Source: Bacteroidetes bacterium CG2_30_32_10 (GTDB lineage: Bacteria; Bacteroidota; Bacteroidia; Bacteroidales; CG2-30-32-10). From it: a stretch of DNA of 11,040 nucleotides. The stretch spans positions 1 through 11,040 of the forward strand of contig MNXO01000177.1 in the NCBI GenBank assembly GCA_001872995.1, given 5' to 3'. This document shows, piece by piece, positions 1-7,610 of the stretch. The translations under genes were made by a program, and so were the position numbers. Below the pieces are notes generated by a model. The model worked only from the letters and a program-made list of their open reading frames with translations, searched no databases and was not told the DNA's origin. Each line of letters starts with the position of its first letter. Within the stretch, counting starts at the first letter, position 1.

Positions 1-2632
1 ATTTATTCCAAAATATGCTATATTCCTTACTGTTAGCATACTCAGAAGAAACGAACTCTTTGTAATTTTTATCAAGAATATTGTTGCTTTCCAGATCAAT
101 TAATTTTAAAAACAAATCATTGGCAAACATTATGTTTCCAGAGAGGTCTAACTCAACTGTAGCGACAGAATTGTCTATAGCGCTTAATACGCCCCTAATT
201 TCACTTTCTTTCTTAACAATTTCATCTTGTGTTGCAGTTAATTCTTCCATATTTTGGCGTAATTCTTCTTCTTGTGATTTTAACACCTCAGCTTGTTGTT
301 TCAACTCTGTCATTAGTGTTTTTTGCTGAGTAGTATCTAGAGAAAGAAGTAATACTTTGCTTGGAGTGCCATCAATATTCAAAATAGGGTTATAGCTACA
401 TTTAGAATAGATAGTGTTTCTTAATTTAGTATATTGTTTAAATTCGCCTTCATAATAGCGACCAGCTTTCATCGCATCCCAAATAAGGATATATTCTTCA
501 CTATTCTTATAAAACTTTTCAAAAAACATAGTGTAGCTTTTTCCTATCAATTCTTCTTTTTGATATCCATAAAGTTTGCAGAAGCTTTCATTTGCACTAA
601 GGATGGTTCCATCCAAATTTAATTCAGCAAGTGCGTTTGTTCTATCAATAGCATTAAACTGACCTCTTACTTCAGCTTCTTTTCTTGACATTTCTTCTTG
701 AGTAGCGTTCAATTCTTCCATATTTTGACGCATTTCTTCTTCTTGAGCTTTCATTTCTTCAGCCTGTTGCTGTGATTGTTCTAAAAGATAAGAAGTACGC
801 ATATTCACTTTAATGCCAGATATTTCGGAAGCAATACTTTCGCCAATTTTTTCTATAAAATCAATTTCATGTTGTTCAAATTTTCTAAATGAAGCAATTT
901 CTATTACTCCAAAAACCTCGTTATTCAGTTTTAATGGAGCTATTAATAAGGCTCTTGCATCTTCTTCGCCCAATCCTGAAGTAATTGTAATATATTTTTT
1001 GGGTACTTGAGTTATATAAATAGATTTTTGTTCTTGGTAGCAAGCTCCAATAAGTCCTTCGTTAATTGGTATTTTCTTTATTTGGTATTTTCTTCTATCG
1101 TAGGCATAACTAGCAGTTAATTCTAAAAAGATGTCAGTTTTATTATCGTCATTTAATATAAAAACTCCTCCTTGATTGGCTTTTAAATACTTCACAAGGT
1201 TTTTAATAATTTCAAAAGAGAGGGTTTCAATATCTGCATTTTGTTGACGCAATATATCGCCAAACTTTGCTATTCCTGAGCTTGCCCAAGTTCGTTTTTC
1301 GTCTTCTTCTTTTCGTTTGTTTTCTTCTTCTATTGCTTTTTGAAGACTTTTCCTCATATCAACGAGCGAATTTCCTAGTACATCGTATTCGCTGAGGGGT
1401 TTAAAATGTGTATCTAGTTTTCCTTCTCCAATTTGGGTTGCAAACTGAGCAGTCGTATTCAATCCATCAATAAGTTTATTTACTGAATCAGCCATATCGC
1501 CAATTTCATCATTGCTTTCAATAAATATTTTATCTAATTCGCTAATATCACCTGTTGCAAGTTTGCGTAATATCTTAGTAGTATTTGAAACTGGTTTTAT
1601 GATTTTTTTTGTGATAAATGTAATAACAAAAGCAATGATTAATAAGCCTAATAATCCAACAATTAAAGAAATATAGAAGTTTCTATTTGCAGAGCTAACT
1701 ATAACATTATATGGAACTACAATACAAAGCGACCATTTGGCTTTAGATTTTCCAAATGAAATGGTTGCATAAGAAAAATAACTTTCTCCAACTTCATTAT
1801 AATTTGAAATGAAAGAAAAATTTTCTCCCTTTTTAATTTTTTCAAGAATATTAAATTTTACATTATTCAAAGAATCAACCGACATTAATTTTTTACCAAC
1901 GTATTCTTCGTTTGGATGAGCAATAATGGTACCATCGTCTGCAATAAGAATCGCGAAACTCTTATTAAATGGTTTTATTTTTGAAATGATGGGTTGAAAC
2001 CTGTCTAATGAAATATCAACGCCTGTCATGCCAAGAAACTTGTTGTCAACAACGAGTGGAACACAAAAGCTGGTTTCTAATATTTCGTCTTCTTTTTTGT
2101 CCGAATAAGAAAAGTAATATGGACTTGCTGTATATTCTTCTTTACCTTTTTTAATGGTATAATAAACGCTATTTAAATTATCGCCCTCTGTATTGAGTGT
2201 TTCGTCAGCTTTCTTTAATAAAATGCCATTTTTGCGATACCATGAAAATCTATATCTACCATAATCGTTTGTCCAAGTGGGGTCCCAAGCAGAAATTTCC
2301 CAGTTTGCCCACACTGAAAGAAATTGTGGGTTTTGTTCTGCTACATTTTTTAATATTTCAATATAAATATTTTTTCTTAAAGAGTCTTCAATGTCTTTAT
2401 ATCCTAAATATACGTGTGCAATGGTTCTGGTAATATCAAAGTCAGAGTTGAGGTTTTGGCTGGTATAATTGCTATATTGCTTAGCATAAGAGTCTGCTAA
2501 TTGTTTTGAGTCGTTAACTGCTATTCTTTTTAGATTTATGCTAATGTAGCCAATGGAGGCTATATAAATCAATGCAGATGCACCAATAATAAGCAGAATC
2601 ATTTTTGTACCAATGCTAATTCTTCTTTTCAT
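1..2632 (-). CDS. Cache-HAMP-GAF-PAS membrane sensor protein (C-terminus beyond left edge)
   Basis: Large signal-transduction protein, open from the ATG at 2632 to the window edge (877 residues, no stop), so the output domain is not visible. Seen in order: short basic N-terminus (MKRRISIGTK), membrane helix about 11-29, extracytoplasmic region about 30-316 resembling dCache sensors (Trp/Tyr-rich 'WANWEISAWD', then 'GVDISLD' and 'ADDGTIIAHPN'), second helix about 317-339, HAMP about 340-395 ('IIKPVSNTTKILRKLATGD'), GAF about 450-604, coil about 614-660 ('QNMEELNATQEEM'), PAS about 660-756, second coil about 767-815 ('QNMEELTATQDEI'), and the start of another PAS. Known of the family: Bacteroidota proteins of this layout end in further PAS domains, a histidine kinase or another output module. 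It likely senses a periplasmic small molecule and signals through the coils; the ligand is unknown. It is separated from the upstream operon by 234 bp and probably has its own promoter. Architecture is secure; kinase activity is not shown. Confidence 0.9.
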   Translation of the reverse strand, partial: MKRRISIGTKMILLIIGASALIYIASIGYISINLKRIAVNDSKQLADSYAKQYSNYTSQNLNSDFDITRTIAHVYLGYKDIEDSLRKNIYIEILKNVAEQNPQFLSVWANWEISAWDPTWTNDYGRYRFSWYRKNGILLKKADETLNTEGDNLNSVYYTIKKGKEEYTASPYYFSYSDKKEDEILETSFCVPLVVDNKFLGMTGVDISLDRFQPIISKIKPFNKSFAILIADDGTIIAHPNEEYVGKKLMSVDSLNNVKFNILEKIKKGENFSFISNYNEVGESYFSYATISFGKSKAKWSLCIVVPYNVIVSSANRNFYISLIVGLLGLLIIAFVITFITKKIIKPVSNTTKILRKLATGDISELDKIFIESNDEIGDMADSVNKLIDGLNTTAQFATQIGEGKLDTHFKPLSEYDVLGNSLVDMRKSLQKAIEEENKRKEEDEKRTWASSGIAKFGDILRQQNADIETLSFEIIKNLVKYLKANQGGVFILNDDNKTDIFLELTASYAYDRRKYQIKKIPINEGLIGACYQEQKSIYITQVPKKYITITSGLGEEDARALLIAPLKLNNEVFGVIEIASFRKFEQHEIDFIEKIGESIASEISGIKVNMRTSYLLEQSQQQAEEMKAQEEEMRQNMEELNATQEEMSRKEAEVRGQFNAIDRTNALAELNLDGTILSANESFCKLYGYQKEELIGKSYTMFFEKFYKNSEEYILIWDAMKAGRYYEGEFKQYTKLRNTIYSKCSYNPILNIDGTPSKVLLLSLDTTQQKTLMTELKQQAEVLKSQEEELRQNMEELTATQDEIVKKESEIRGVLSAIDNSVATVELDLSGNIMFANDLFLKLIDLESNNILDKNYKEFVSSEYANSKEYSIFWNK
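190..298 (-). repeat. Coiled-coil/PAS module repeat, second copy (coil segment)
   Basis: Second copy of the coil ('QQAEVLKSQEEELRQNMEEL' then 'TATQDEIVKKESEIRG'), displaced from the copy at 661-769 by exactly 471 bp, which keeps the reading frame. The PAS domain that follows is cut by the window edge, so more copies may lie to the left. Confidence 0.75.
661..769 (-). repeat. Coiled-coil/PAS module repeat, first copy (coil segment)
   Basis: This segment encodes the first 'QQAEEMKAQEEEMRQNMEEL' coil of the sensor and recurs 471 bp (157 codons) away at 190-298. The two share the 17-base stretch aattcttccatattttg and similar codons on both sides. The following PAS domain is also related between copies ('GQFNAIDRT..LAEL' versus 'GVLSAIDNS..TVEL'), so the repeat unit is coil plus PAS. 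An in-frame internal duplication is the likely origin. Confidence 0.75.
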
Positions 2633-2669
2633 GCGTTTATTTTTTTAATTTTTATATATAATCACATGT

Positions 2670-2720
2670 AATGCCCTATAATCAGTAATCTAGTTTTGTG
2701 TGCTATTGTTTGAGGGCATT
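2670..2720 (-). other. Inverted repeat in the sensor gene leader
   Basis: Perfect 8-bp arms AATGCCCT (2670-2677) and AGGGCATT (2713-2720) enclose 35 bases. The GCCC/GGGC cores stand out in an otherwise almost pure A/T intergenic region. The element ends about 37 bases before the sensor ATG and lies downstream of the candidate promoter, so it would be transcribed as a stem with a large loop in the 5' leader. It could be a regulatory RNA structure or a binding site for a dimeric regulator. It does not match a riboswitch that I recognise. Confidence 0.4.
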
Positions 2721-2765
2721 TCATAATCATTAATTATTTGAATAGCTTAATAAAAAAGTAGAAAA

Positions 2766-2795
2766 CAAATATATAAAATAAGTTCAAATTTCAAT
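2766..2795 (-). promoter_or_regulatory. Candidate Bacteroidota promoter for the sensor gene
   Basis: On the minus strand 2773-2766 reads TATATTTG, an exact match to the Bacteroidota -7 consensus TAnnTTTG. An ATTG (one mismatch to TTTG) sits 18 bases upstream at 2795-2792 as a weak -33 element. Transcription would start near 2759 and give a leader of about 125 bases. In A/T-rich DNA a chance match is quite possible. Confidence 0.35.
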
Positions 2796-2866
2796 CTATT
2801 TTCTTTTAAAAAGCTAAAAACAATTTTTTGAAAGAAAAAAAAATAAAGGTAATCTATTTAATAGAA

Positions 2867-4675
2867 TTATAATAATCCTCCATTTTTGTATATTGTAAGT
2901 TGTGCGTCATAAAAGGGATTGATAACAATAGATTTGCCATTGCTATTATTGTTAATTACTCCTGTTTCAAAATTTACTTTCAATACGTCGCCATTTTGTA
3001 AACCCAAGCCATCTAATGATTTATAAGTTAGGATTGGGAAAGCAGCATTAATTGCATTACGTTCGTATATTGCGCCATAAGATTTTGCTATTATACAAGA
3101 AATTCCTAAAGACTTAAAACAATCAACCGCTTGTTGTCTAGAACTTCCTGCACCAAAGTTTTTAGTAGTTACAATAATGTCTCCTTCGGTAGCTTCGGTA
3201 GCAAAATTTTCATATCCTTTTAAATTTCCAAACGCATATTGCCCCATTTGCTTGATATCGGTAATGGTTAAATATTTATTATGATATATCATATCGGTAT
3301 CTATGTCGTCTTTATTAATAAACCAGACTTTTCCAACCACTGTAGTTTTTCGTTCGACTTTGGTTTTTTGAGGAGCTGCAGTATATTTGAGTGTAGTTGC
3401 TTTATCAAACAAAGACGGTTCTTTGGGCATATCATCAGGAGTTGTAATAAACCCTGCAATTGCTGAAGCTGCTACTATTGCAGGAGACGCAAGATAAACT
3501 TGACCTTTGCCTTGTTTGCCTGCAAAGTTTCTATTTCCAGTGCTGATAGTTATTTCATCGGGTCCATTTTGTCCAACTTGTCCGGCTGCACAACCTGCAC
3601 AACCTGCATTAGAAACTAATGCACCTGCGTCTTTAAATATCTTAATCAATCCCTCAGTCATTGCTTGTTTCCAAATATCGTCTGTTGCAGGTACTATTTT
3701 TAGTACAACTCCGGGAGCTATTGTTTTTCCATTTAGGATAGAAGCAGCAATACGCAAATCTTCCATTCTACCATTGGTGCAGCTACCAATAAATGCAGAA
3801 TCTATTTTCGTCTTTTTTACAGTTTCAATAGCAATATCATCATGAGGGTGTCCAGGTTTTGCAACCATAGAAACAAAAGAACTTAAATCTAAATTAACTT
3901 CTTTTTCGTATTTTGCATCTTTATCGGCTGCAATTACTTCAATTTTTTTACCTGATTTTGCTTCACAAAACTTAATAATTTCAATGTTTGGCGTAAAAAA
4001 CAAAATAATAGCTCCCATTTCTGTAGCCATAGATGATATGGTGATTCGTTCATCCAAAGTAAATTTATCAACTTCTTCGCCATATATTTCTACCGAATAT
4101 CCCAAAAGTTGATTGGCTCCAAATATAGAAAGCAAATTAATTGCAATATCTTTTGCAGATAAATTAGCAGGTCTTTTGCCATTTAGATTTATTTTAATAG
4201 AATAAGGGACTTTAAACCATACTGAACCTTTTGCCCAAGCAGCGGCAATATCCATGTCGCCCATTCCTTGACCAAAAGAACCAATGGCTCCCATAATATT
4301 TGCATGCGAATCGGTTGATACAAATGTGCTTCCAGGATATACTATTCCTTTATCCATTGCGATATGAGTTCCAATTCCAGAGTTTACATCATAAACTTTG
4401 ATATTGTTTTGGCGAGCAAATTGTCTGCAAAAATGTTGATTTGCTGCATAACTTTGATCGGAGCCACCCGGATTGCAATCGAAGGTAAAAAAGGTTTTTG
4501 ATGAATCGTGAACATTCAATCCATTATCTAAGATGTTTTTTACAACATTCGCTCCTCCAAAGTCTCTCGCAATTCTGGTGTCTATTAAAACATCTATAAT
4601 TTCTTCAGGTTGAACGAATGTTTTGTTTGAGTGCTTTGTAATAATTTTTTCAATAATGTTCATATTTATTTCCAT
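2867..4675 (-). CDS. Fused aconitase/isopropylmalate-dehydratase-family hydro-lyase (LeuC-LeuD type in one chain)
   Basis: [4Fe-4S] hydro-lyase of the aconitase superfamily, expected to isomerise or (de)hydrate a 2- or 3-hydroxy di/tricarboxylate in the cytoplasm. Residues 1 to about 420 form the large-subunit part: 'FTFDCNPGG', 'VSTDSHANIMGAIGSFGQGMGD', and cluster ligands Cys299 (SCTNGR) and Cys359/Cys362 (GCAGCAAG). A linker of about 25 residues leads to the small-subunit swivel domain, about 446-602, with 'DDIDTDMI', loop Y468-LTIT, and the substrate-binding GSSR at 510-513. Related enzymes usually have the two parts as separate chains (LeuC/LeuD, HacA/HacB, DmdA/DmdB). No leucine, lysine or TCA genes are nearby, so the substrate (isopropylmalate, homoaconitate, citrate, mesaconate, dimethylmalate) is unresolved. 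ATG at 4663 (MNIIEKII) is an equally likely start and looks more family-like than the one at 4675. It is last in the peptidase-HD-hydro-lyase operon, 46 bp after the HD gene. Confidence 0.9.
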   Translation of the reverse strand: MEINMNIIEKIITKHSNKTFVQPEEIIDVLIDTRIARDFGGANVVKNILDNGLNVHDSSKTFFTFDCNPGGSDQSYAANQHFCRQFARQNNIKVYDVNSGIGTHIAMDKGIVYPGSTFVSTDSHANIMGAIGSFGQGMGDMDIAAAWAKGSVWFKVPYSIKINLNGKRPANLSAKDIAINLLSIFGANQLLGYSVEIYGEEVDKFTLDERITISSMATEMGAIILFFTPNIEIIKFCEAKSGKKIEVIAADKDAKYEKEVNLDLSSFVSMVAKPGHPHDDIAIETVKKTKIDSAFIGSCTNGRMEDLRIAASILNGKTIAPGVVLKIVPATDDIWKQAMTEGLIKIFKDAGALVSNAGCAGCAAGQVGQNGPDEITISTGNRNFAGKQGKGQVYLASPAIVAASAIAGFITTPDDMPKEPSLFDKATTLKYTAAPQKTKVERKTTVVGKVWFINKDDIDTDMIYHNKYLTITDIKQMGQYAFGNLKGYENFATEATEGDIIVTTKNFGAGSSRQQAVDCFKSLGISCIIAKSYGAIYERNAINAAFPILTYKSLDGLGLQNGDVLKVNFETGVINNNSNGKSIVINPFYDAQLTIYKNGGLL

Positions 4676-4721
4676 TAATTATTTAATTTTTTTAGTAATA
4701 CTATTGATTTAAAAGTTTTAA

Positions 4722-5264
4722 TCAAACTTTCAACCTATCTTTAAAAGGTTCAAAGGTCATAAAGTCGGCATGGTGCACAATGTAAGCCTCTACCGAACGT
4801 TTAATCATATCACCTTCTCCCGCATGAGCTGCAATAATGTGGCAAACAGATGCAGGAACGCCGCATTGTTCGGCTAAAGAAACGCCAGAAAATGGGTGCC
4901 TCAAATATTTGCCATAACAGCCCTGAACCGATTTACCATCAATCATTTCGTATTCTAACAATTTACCAACATCAGCTAAAATGGCTCCAGCAATTAATAC
5001 ATCCATATCAACTGGCATATCGACTTTGAAGAAAGTAATCATTTTTTCACCACATTCTTTTGCAATGTGCACAACAGCACGTTTGTGAGTCATAAAGCTA
5101 ATTTTGCAATCCTTAGCCAATAGTGTAAAGGGAATGGTGTTTAGGTCTTCTATTGTTAGCACACTTTTTTCTAATGCAAGTTTCCAAGTATTGGCTGTTT
5201 GGGTTCTTAATTCAAGGTTTTTTATCCAATCTAATTCGGGCCACAATTCTTTTACTTTATCCAT
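4722..5264 (-). CDS. HD-domain protein with atypical Ala-Asp in place of the HD doublet
   Basis: Small cytoplasmic protein (180 residues) with the helical layout of HD-superfamily metal-dependent phosphohydrolases. Visible landmarks: conserved-looking N-terminus 'ELWPELDWI' and 'IPFTLL', the first His candidate H60 or H66 ('MTHKRAVVHIA'), the doublet region 'IAGAILADVGKLLEYE' where the usual His-Asp reads Ala97-Asp98, then H123 ('LRHPFSG'), H142/H147 ('CHIIAAHAGEG') and 'VHHAD' at 164-167. The Ala codon is GCT at 4976-4974. Either this subfamily binds metal differently or the site is weakened. It lies 31 bp after the peptidase gene and 46 bp before the hydro-lyase, so it is probably co-transcribed with both and may serve the hydro-lyase's pathway, for example by acting on a phosphorylated intermediate. 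That role is inference only. Confidence 0.8.
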   Translation of the reverse strand: MDKVKELWPELDWIKNLELRTQTANTWKLALEKSVLTIEDLNTIPFTLLAKDCKISFMTHKRAVVHIAKECGEKMITFFKVDMPVDMDVLIAGAILADVGKLLEYEMIDGKSVQGCYGKYLRHPFSGVSLAEQCGVPASVCHIIAAHAGEGDMIKRSVEAYIVHHADFMTFEPFKDRLKV

Positions 5265-5295
5265 TATATTTTAAATAGGTATGAATTTAAATAAT

Positions 5296-7356
5296 TTATT
5301 TAACATTTTTCAAAGCCTCTTCTGTTGCTTTTATGGTAGGTTGAATAGAAATTTCACTACCAACGGCATTTTTCATCCATAATTGAGGAATTATTCTGCC
5401 ATAGGTATATATTCTTGTTACCTCATCTGCAAATTTTTTATTTTCTAAATATTGGTCAATTTGAAATTCTATTAAGTGTCCAATTGGATAATTAGATAAA
5501 TATAAAGGGTCGCTAATCATGTGAGAATATATGGCAAGAATTGGCTGATCTTTTACGCCAAAAACATCTGCATAATATTTATTCCAGACATCTTTAGAAA
5601 TGGTAATCACTGCTTCTTTTAGTTCTGAGGCATTTGCTTTTGGATGATCGTATAGCCATTGCCAAACTTGCATGTCAAGCAATGATACTCCCATTATTTC
5701 GTAGCATGACCAGAAATTATCCAAAGCATCCATATACTTTTTTTGAGAATCATCTTTTTTAATACCAAGCAGTTCAATATCTCTTTTTTGGAATACAAAT
5801 GCTAGCGCTTCGGTAAAAGCAGTATTAGGAACTCCACGTAAGAAGTAATAATCAACATCATTGATTGAAAGAGTTTGTTCTACAGTATGACCAAATTCGT
5901 GAACAGCAATATTGTATCCTTTGTAATCCATACCTTCTTTACCAACTCTTGTTCTTAAATGCGACTGGTCGGTTTTCATAGAAGTACCCCAAGCATGTCC
6001 TGCTCCTCTGGAAGGGTCTACAGAAATCTTGGAGGTAATATAATTTGCTTTATCAGCAGTAAAGCCTAGTTTTATTAATAGGTTTGGCAAATCTTTCTGC
6101 ACTGCAGCAACATTAGGATATTTGGCTTTGGTAGTTTTATCTAATTCTTCTTGCGATATGCTGCTTCTAGATTTAAATCCATCATACCAAATATCAAAAG
6201 GTTGCAATTTTCTATTTAAGCGTTTGCTTATTAGAGCTGCAACATCTTTTACAACAGGGGAAGAAACAAAGTCAATAAATAGTTTTTCAACATCTTTTTG
6301 AGGAATTTCCATTTCCAACTCAAATTTACGAGAAATAAAGTTTGGATATTGAGGATTGTAGGCATCCATTTCTTTATTGGCAATAAAATTGTCTATTATA
6401 TGCTGATATCGCATATTGGCTTCTTTCTCAAATTTTACTTCGCTATTTTGTTTATATACTTTATTTTGAATAGGGTTCCATTGATAATCTGGATTATTAA
6501 TAACCATTTGAGGGATATCTTGCGAAATAATCTTTAACATCACTTCATAAATCATTTTTTGTTTCTCCAACCCATTTTCAGCATTATAATCTGCTTTCAA
6601 TTCATCACGCAAACCCCAATGGGTAATTAACTTTAAATCTTTAGGGAACATTGTTTTTCCTTCGTTATTTAAAAGGTTTCCCATCATAATATTATAGTTA
6701 GCAATATATGTTCCGGCACTGGTAATCGCATCAGAACTCTTCTGAATAAGTTCTGCAGGCACTCTGGAAGAATACATATCACCCATTCTAGCATAAGCCC
6801 AATCTAATCTGCTCCATTTGCTACCTAATTCGGTTTTTTCTTTGAGGGTGTATGCTGGAAAGTTTAATAATACGATAAATGCCATTTTATTTTGAAAGAA
6901 ATCATCGTTTAGATGAGCTGATGCATCATAAGCGCCAAAAATATCATCAACAGGTAAGGGTTCAACAATATCCAAATCGAGAGGACGTTTTAGGTCTAAT
7001 GATATTTTATTGAAATTGCCAAACAATACTTCGTAGTTTATCGAAAGACGCTCAAATAGTTTTTTTAATTCCACGTCATTGGCTGCAAAGTAATCTGTAC
7101 AAAACTTTTCGAAAACACTATCTTTACCATCTTTCTCATTCCAAAGTGAAGCAACCTGTTTCACTCCTTTTTCTATACGAAACTTGTTTTTTTCGCCATA
7201 TTTAGTGATAAGCGATTGTATTGTTTTATCCATCGTTTTGTTTTCAATATATGTTTTCTGTTTGGTTTTGTTTTCTGTTTTGTTTTGGTTGTTTCCACAA
7301 CTACCCATTGCAAAAAGCAAGGGTAAAAGCAATACATAAATAACATTTTTTTTCAT
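5296..7356 (-). CDS. Lipoprotein zinc metallopeptidase (gluzincin, M2/M3/M32-like)
   Basis: Secreted, lipid-anchored peptidase of 686 residues. The N-terminus MKKNVIYVLLLPLLFAMGSC is a lipoprotein signal peptide with a lipobox ending at Cys20, followed by a polar Asn/Lys/Thr linker (21-41). That linker lacks the acidic stretch used as a surface-export signal in Capnocytophaga and Bacteroides, so a periplasm-facing anchor is my guess. The catalytic motif is HEFGH: H486 and H490 bind zinc, E487 is the catalytic base, and E516 in 'NTAFTEALAF', 26 residues on, is the likely third ligand. This is the HExxH...E pattern of clan MA(E). The C-terminal 'LSNYPIGHLIEFQIDQYLE' resembles the substrate-binding region of M2/M3/M32 peptidases, so it probably cleaves peptides or oligopeptides rather than intact proteins. 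It is the first gene of a three-gene operon, with a good promoter match about 65 bp upstream. The exact MEROPS family is uncertain. Confidence 0.85.
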   Translation of the reverse strand: MKKNVIYVLLLPLLFAMGSCGNNQNKTENKTKQKTYIENKTMDKTIQSLITKYGEKNKFRIEKGVKQVASLWNEKDGKDSVFEKFCTDYFAANDVELKKLFERLSINYEVLFGNFNKISLDLKRPLDLDIVEPLPVDDIFGAYDASAHLNDDFFQNKMAFIVLLNFPAYTLKEKTELGSKWSRLDWAYARMGDMYSSRVPAELIQKSSDAITSAGTYIANYNIMMGNLLNNEGKTMFPKDLKLITHWGLRDELKADYNAENGLEKQKMIYEVMLKIISQDIPQMVINNPDYQWNPIQNKVYKQNSEVKFEKEANMRYQHIIDNFIANKEMDAYNPQYPNFISRKFELEMEIPQKDVEKLFIDFVSSPVVKDVAALISKRLNRKLQPFDIWYDGFKSRSSISQEELDKTTKAKYPNVAAVQKDLPNLLIKLGFTADKANYITSKISVDPSRGAGHAWGTSMKTDQSHLRTRVGKEGMDYKGYNIAVHEFGHTVEQTLSINDVDYYFLRGVPNTAFTEALAFVFQKRDIELLGIKKDDSQKKYMDALDNFWSCYEIMGVSLLDMQVWQWLYDHPKANASELKEAVITISKDVWNKYYADVFGVKDQPILAIYSHMISDPLYLSNYPIGHLIEFQIDQYLENKKFADEVTRIYTYGRIIPQLWMKNAVGSEISIQPTIKATEEALKNVK

Positions 7357-7420
7357 TGGGCTTATAATTTTAGATGAACGATTTTTTTTAACTCAATTGC
7401 TATACAACTGAAATACCGAA

Positions 7421-7448
7421 CAAACCTACGTAAAAATTTTCATACAAA
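7421..7448 (-). promoter_or_regulatory. Candidate promoter for the peptidase-HD-hydro-lyase operon
   Basis: The minus strand carries TTTG (7448-7445), 16 bases of spacer, then TAGGTTTG (7428-7421), an exact TAnnTTTG -7 box. The spacer is slightly short for the usual 17-23. Transcription would start near 7415, about 60 bases before the peptidase ATG. It is the only pair in this gap with both elements exact for that direction. Confidence 0.5.
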
Positions 7449-7477
7449 AAAGAGAAAATTGTATTAATAATTACCAA

Positions 7478-7513
7478 GTTTATTTAATAAACAAAATCCT
7501 TGTTTGTTTAAAC
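7478..7513. promoter_or_regulatory. Palindrome cluster, possible operator
   Basis: Three dyads overlap or abut: GTTTATTTAATAAAC (7478-7492, 7-bp arms around one T), AAACAA-N5-TTGTTT (7489-7505), and GTTTAAAC (7506-7513). They lie about 30 bp upstream of the -33 element of the peptidase promoter and about 90 bp upstream of the plus-strand -7 box, a position suited to a regulator acting on one or both operons. All arms are A/T-rich, so chance occurrence is a real alternative. Confidence 0.3.
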
Positions 7514-7602
7514 TAAGGCTAATGATAATGTCGAAATGATTGAAAATAAAAAAATTGAAGCAGCAATATCCAATAAATTATAATTATTGCACAAAGTCTT
7601 TC

Positions 7603-7610
7603 TAAATTTG
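7603..7610 (+). promoter_or_regulatory. Candidate -7 box for the phosphatase-aldolase-Nudix operon
   Basis: TAAATTTG matches TAnnTTTG exactly and would place transcription start near 7617, about 68 bases before the first ATG. The best upstream element is ATTG at 7586-7589, but the spacing (13 bases) is too short for a standard -33 box, so only half of the promoter is well supported. Confidence 0.35.

Noticed and set aside
81..1010. Three short plus-strand ORFs (81-329, 434-622, 813-1010)
   Set aside because: They lie antisense within the continuous minus-strand sensor gene, whose domains are clear in that frame; their products are Ser/Phe-rich antisense artefacts without motifs.
2197..2433. 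78-codon plus-strand ORF
   Set aside because: Antisense to the Cache region of the sensor, with no recognisable motif or start signal.
2690..2719. Nine-codon minus-strand ORF (MPSNNSTQN) in the sensor leader, a possible leader peptide
   Set aside because: Its ATG falls inside the inverted repeat arm and its length is within chance expectation; it has no run of regulatory codons or attenuator-like structure.
2851..2866. Possible terminator after the hydro-lyase (TCTAT/ATAGA hairpin followed by a T-run on the minus strand)
   Set aside because: Only 5 A/T-rich base pairs with a 3-base loop, overlapping the end of the gene, and the T-run starts about 13 bases further on, so it is too weak to call.
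3281..3845. Two plus-strand ORFs antisense to the hydro-lyase
   Set aside because: The minus-strand frame encodes the iron-sulphur and substrate motifs of the aconitase family; the plus frames carry only complementary Cys/Pro-rich artefacts.
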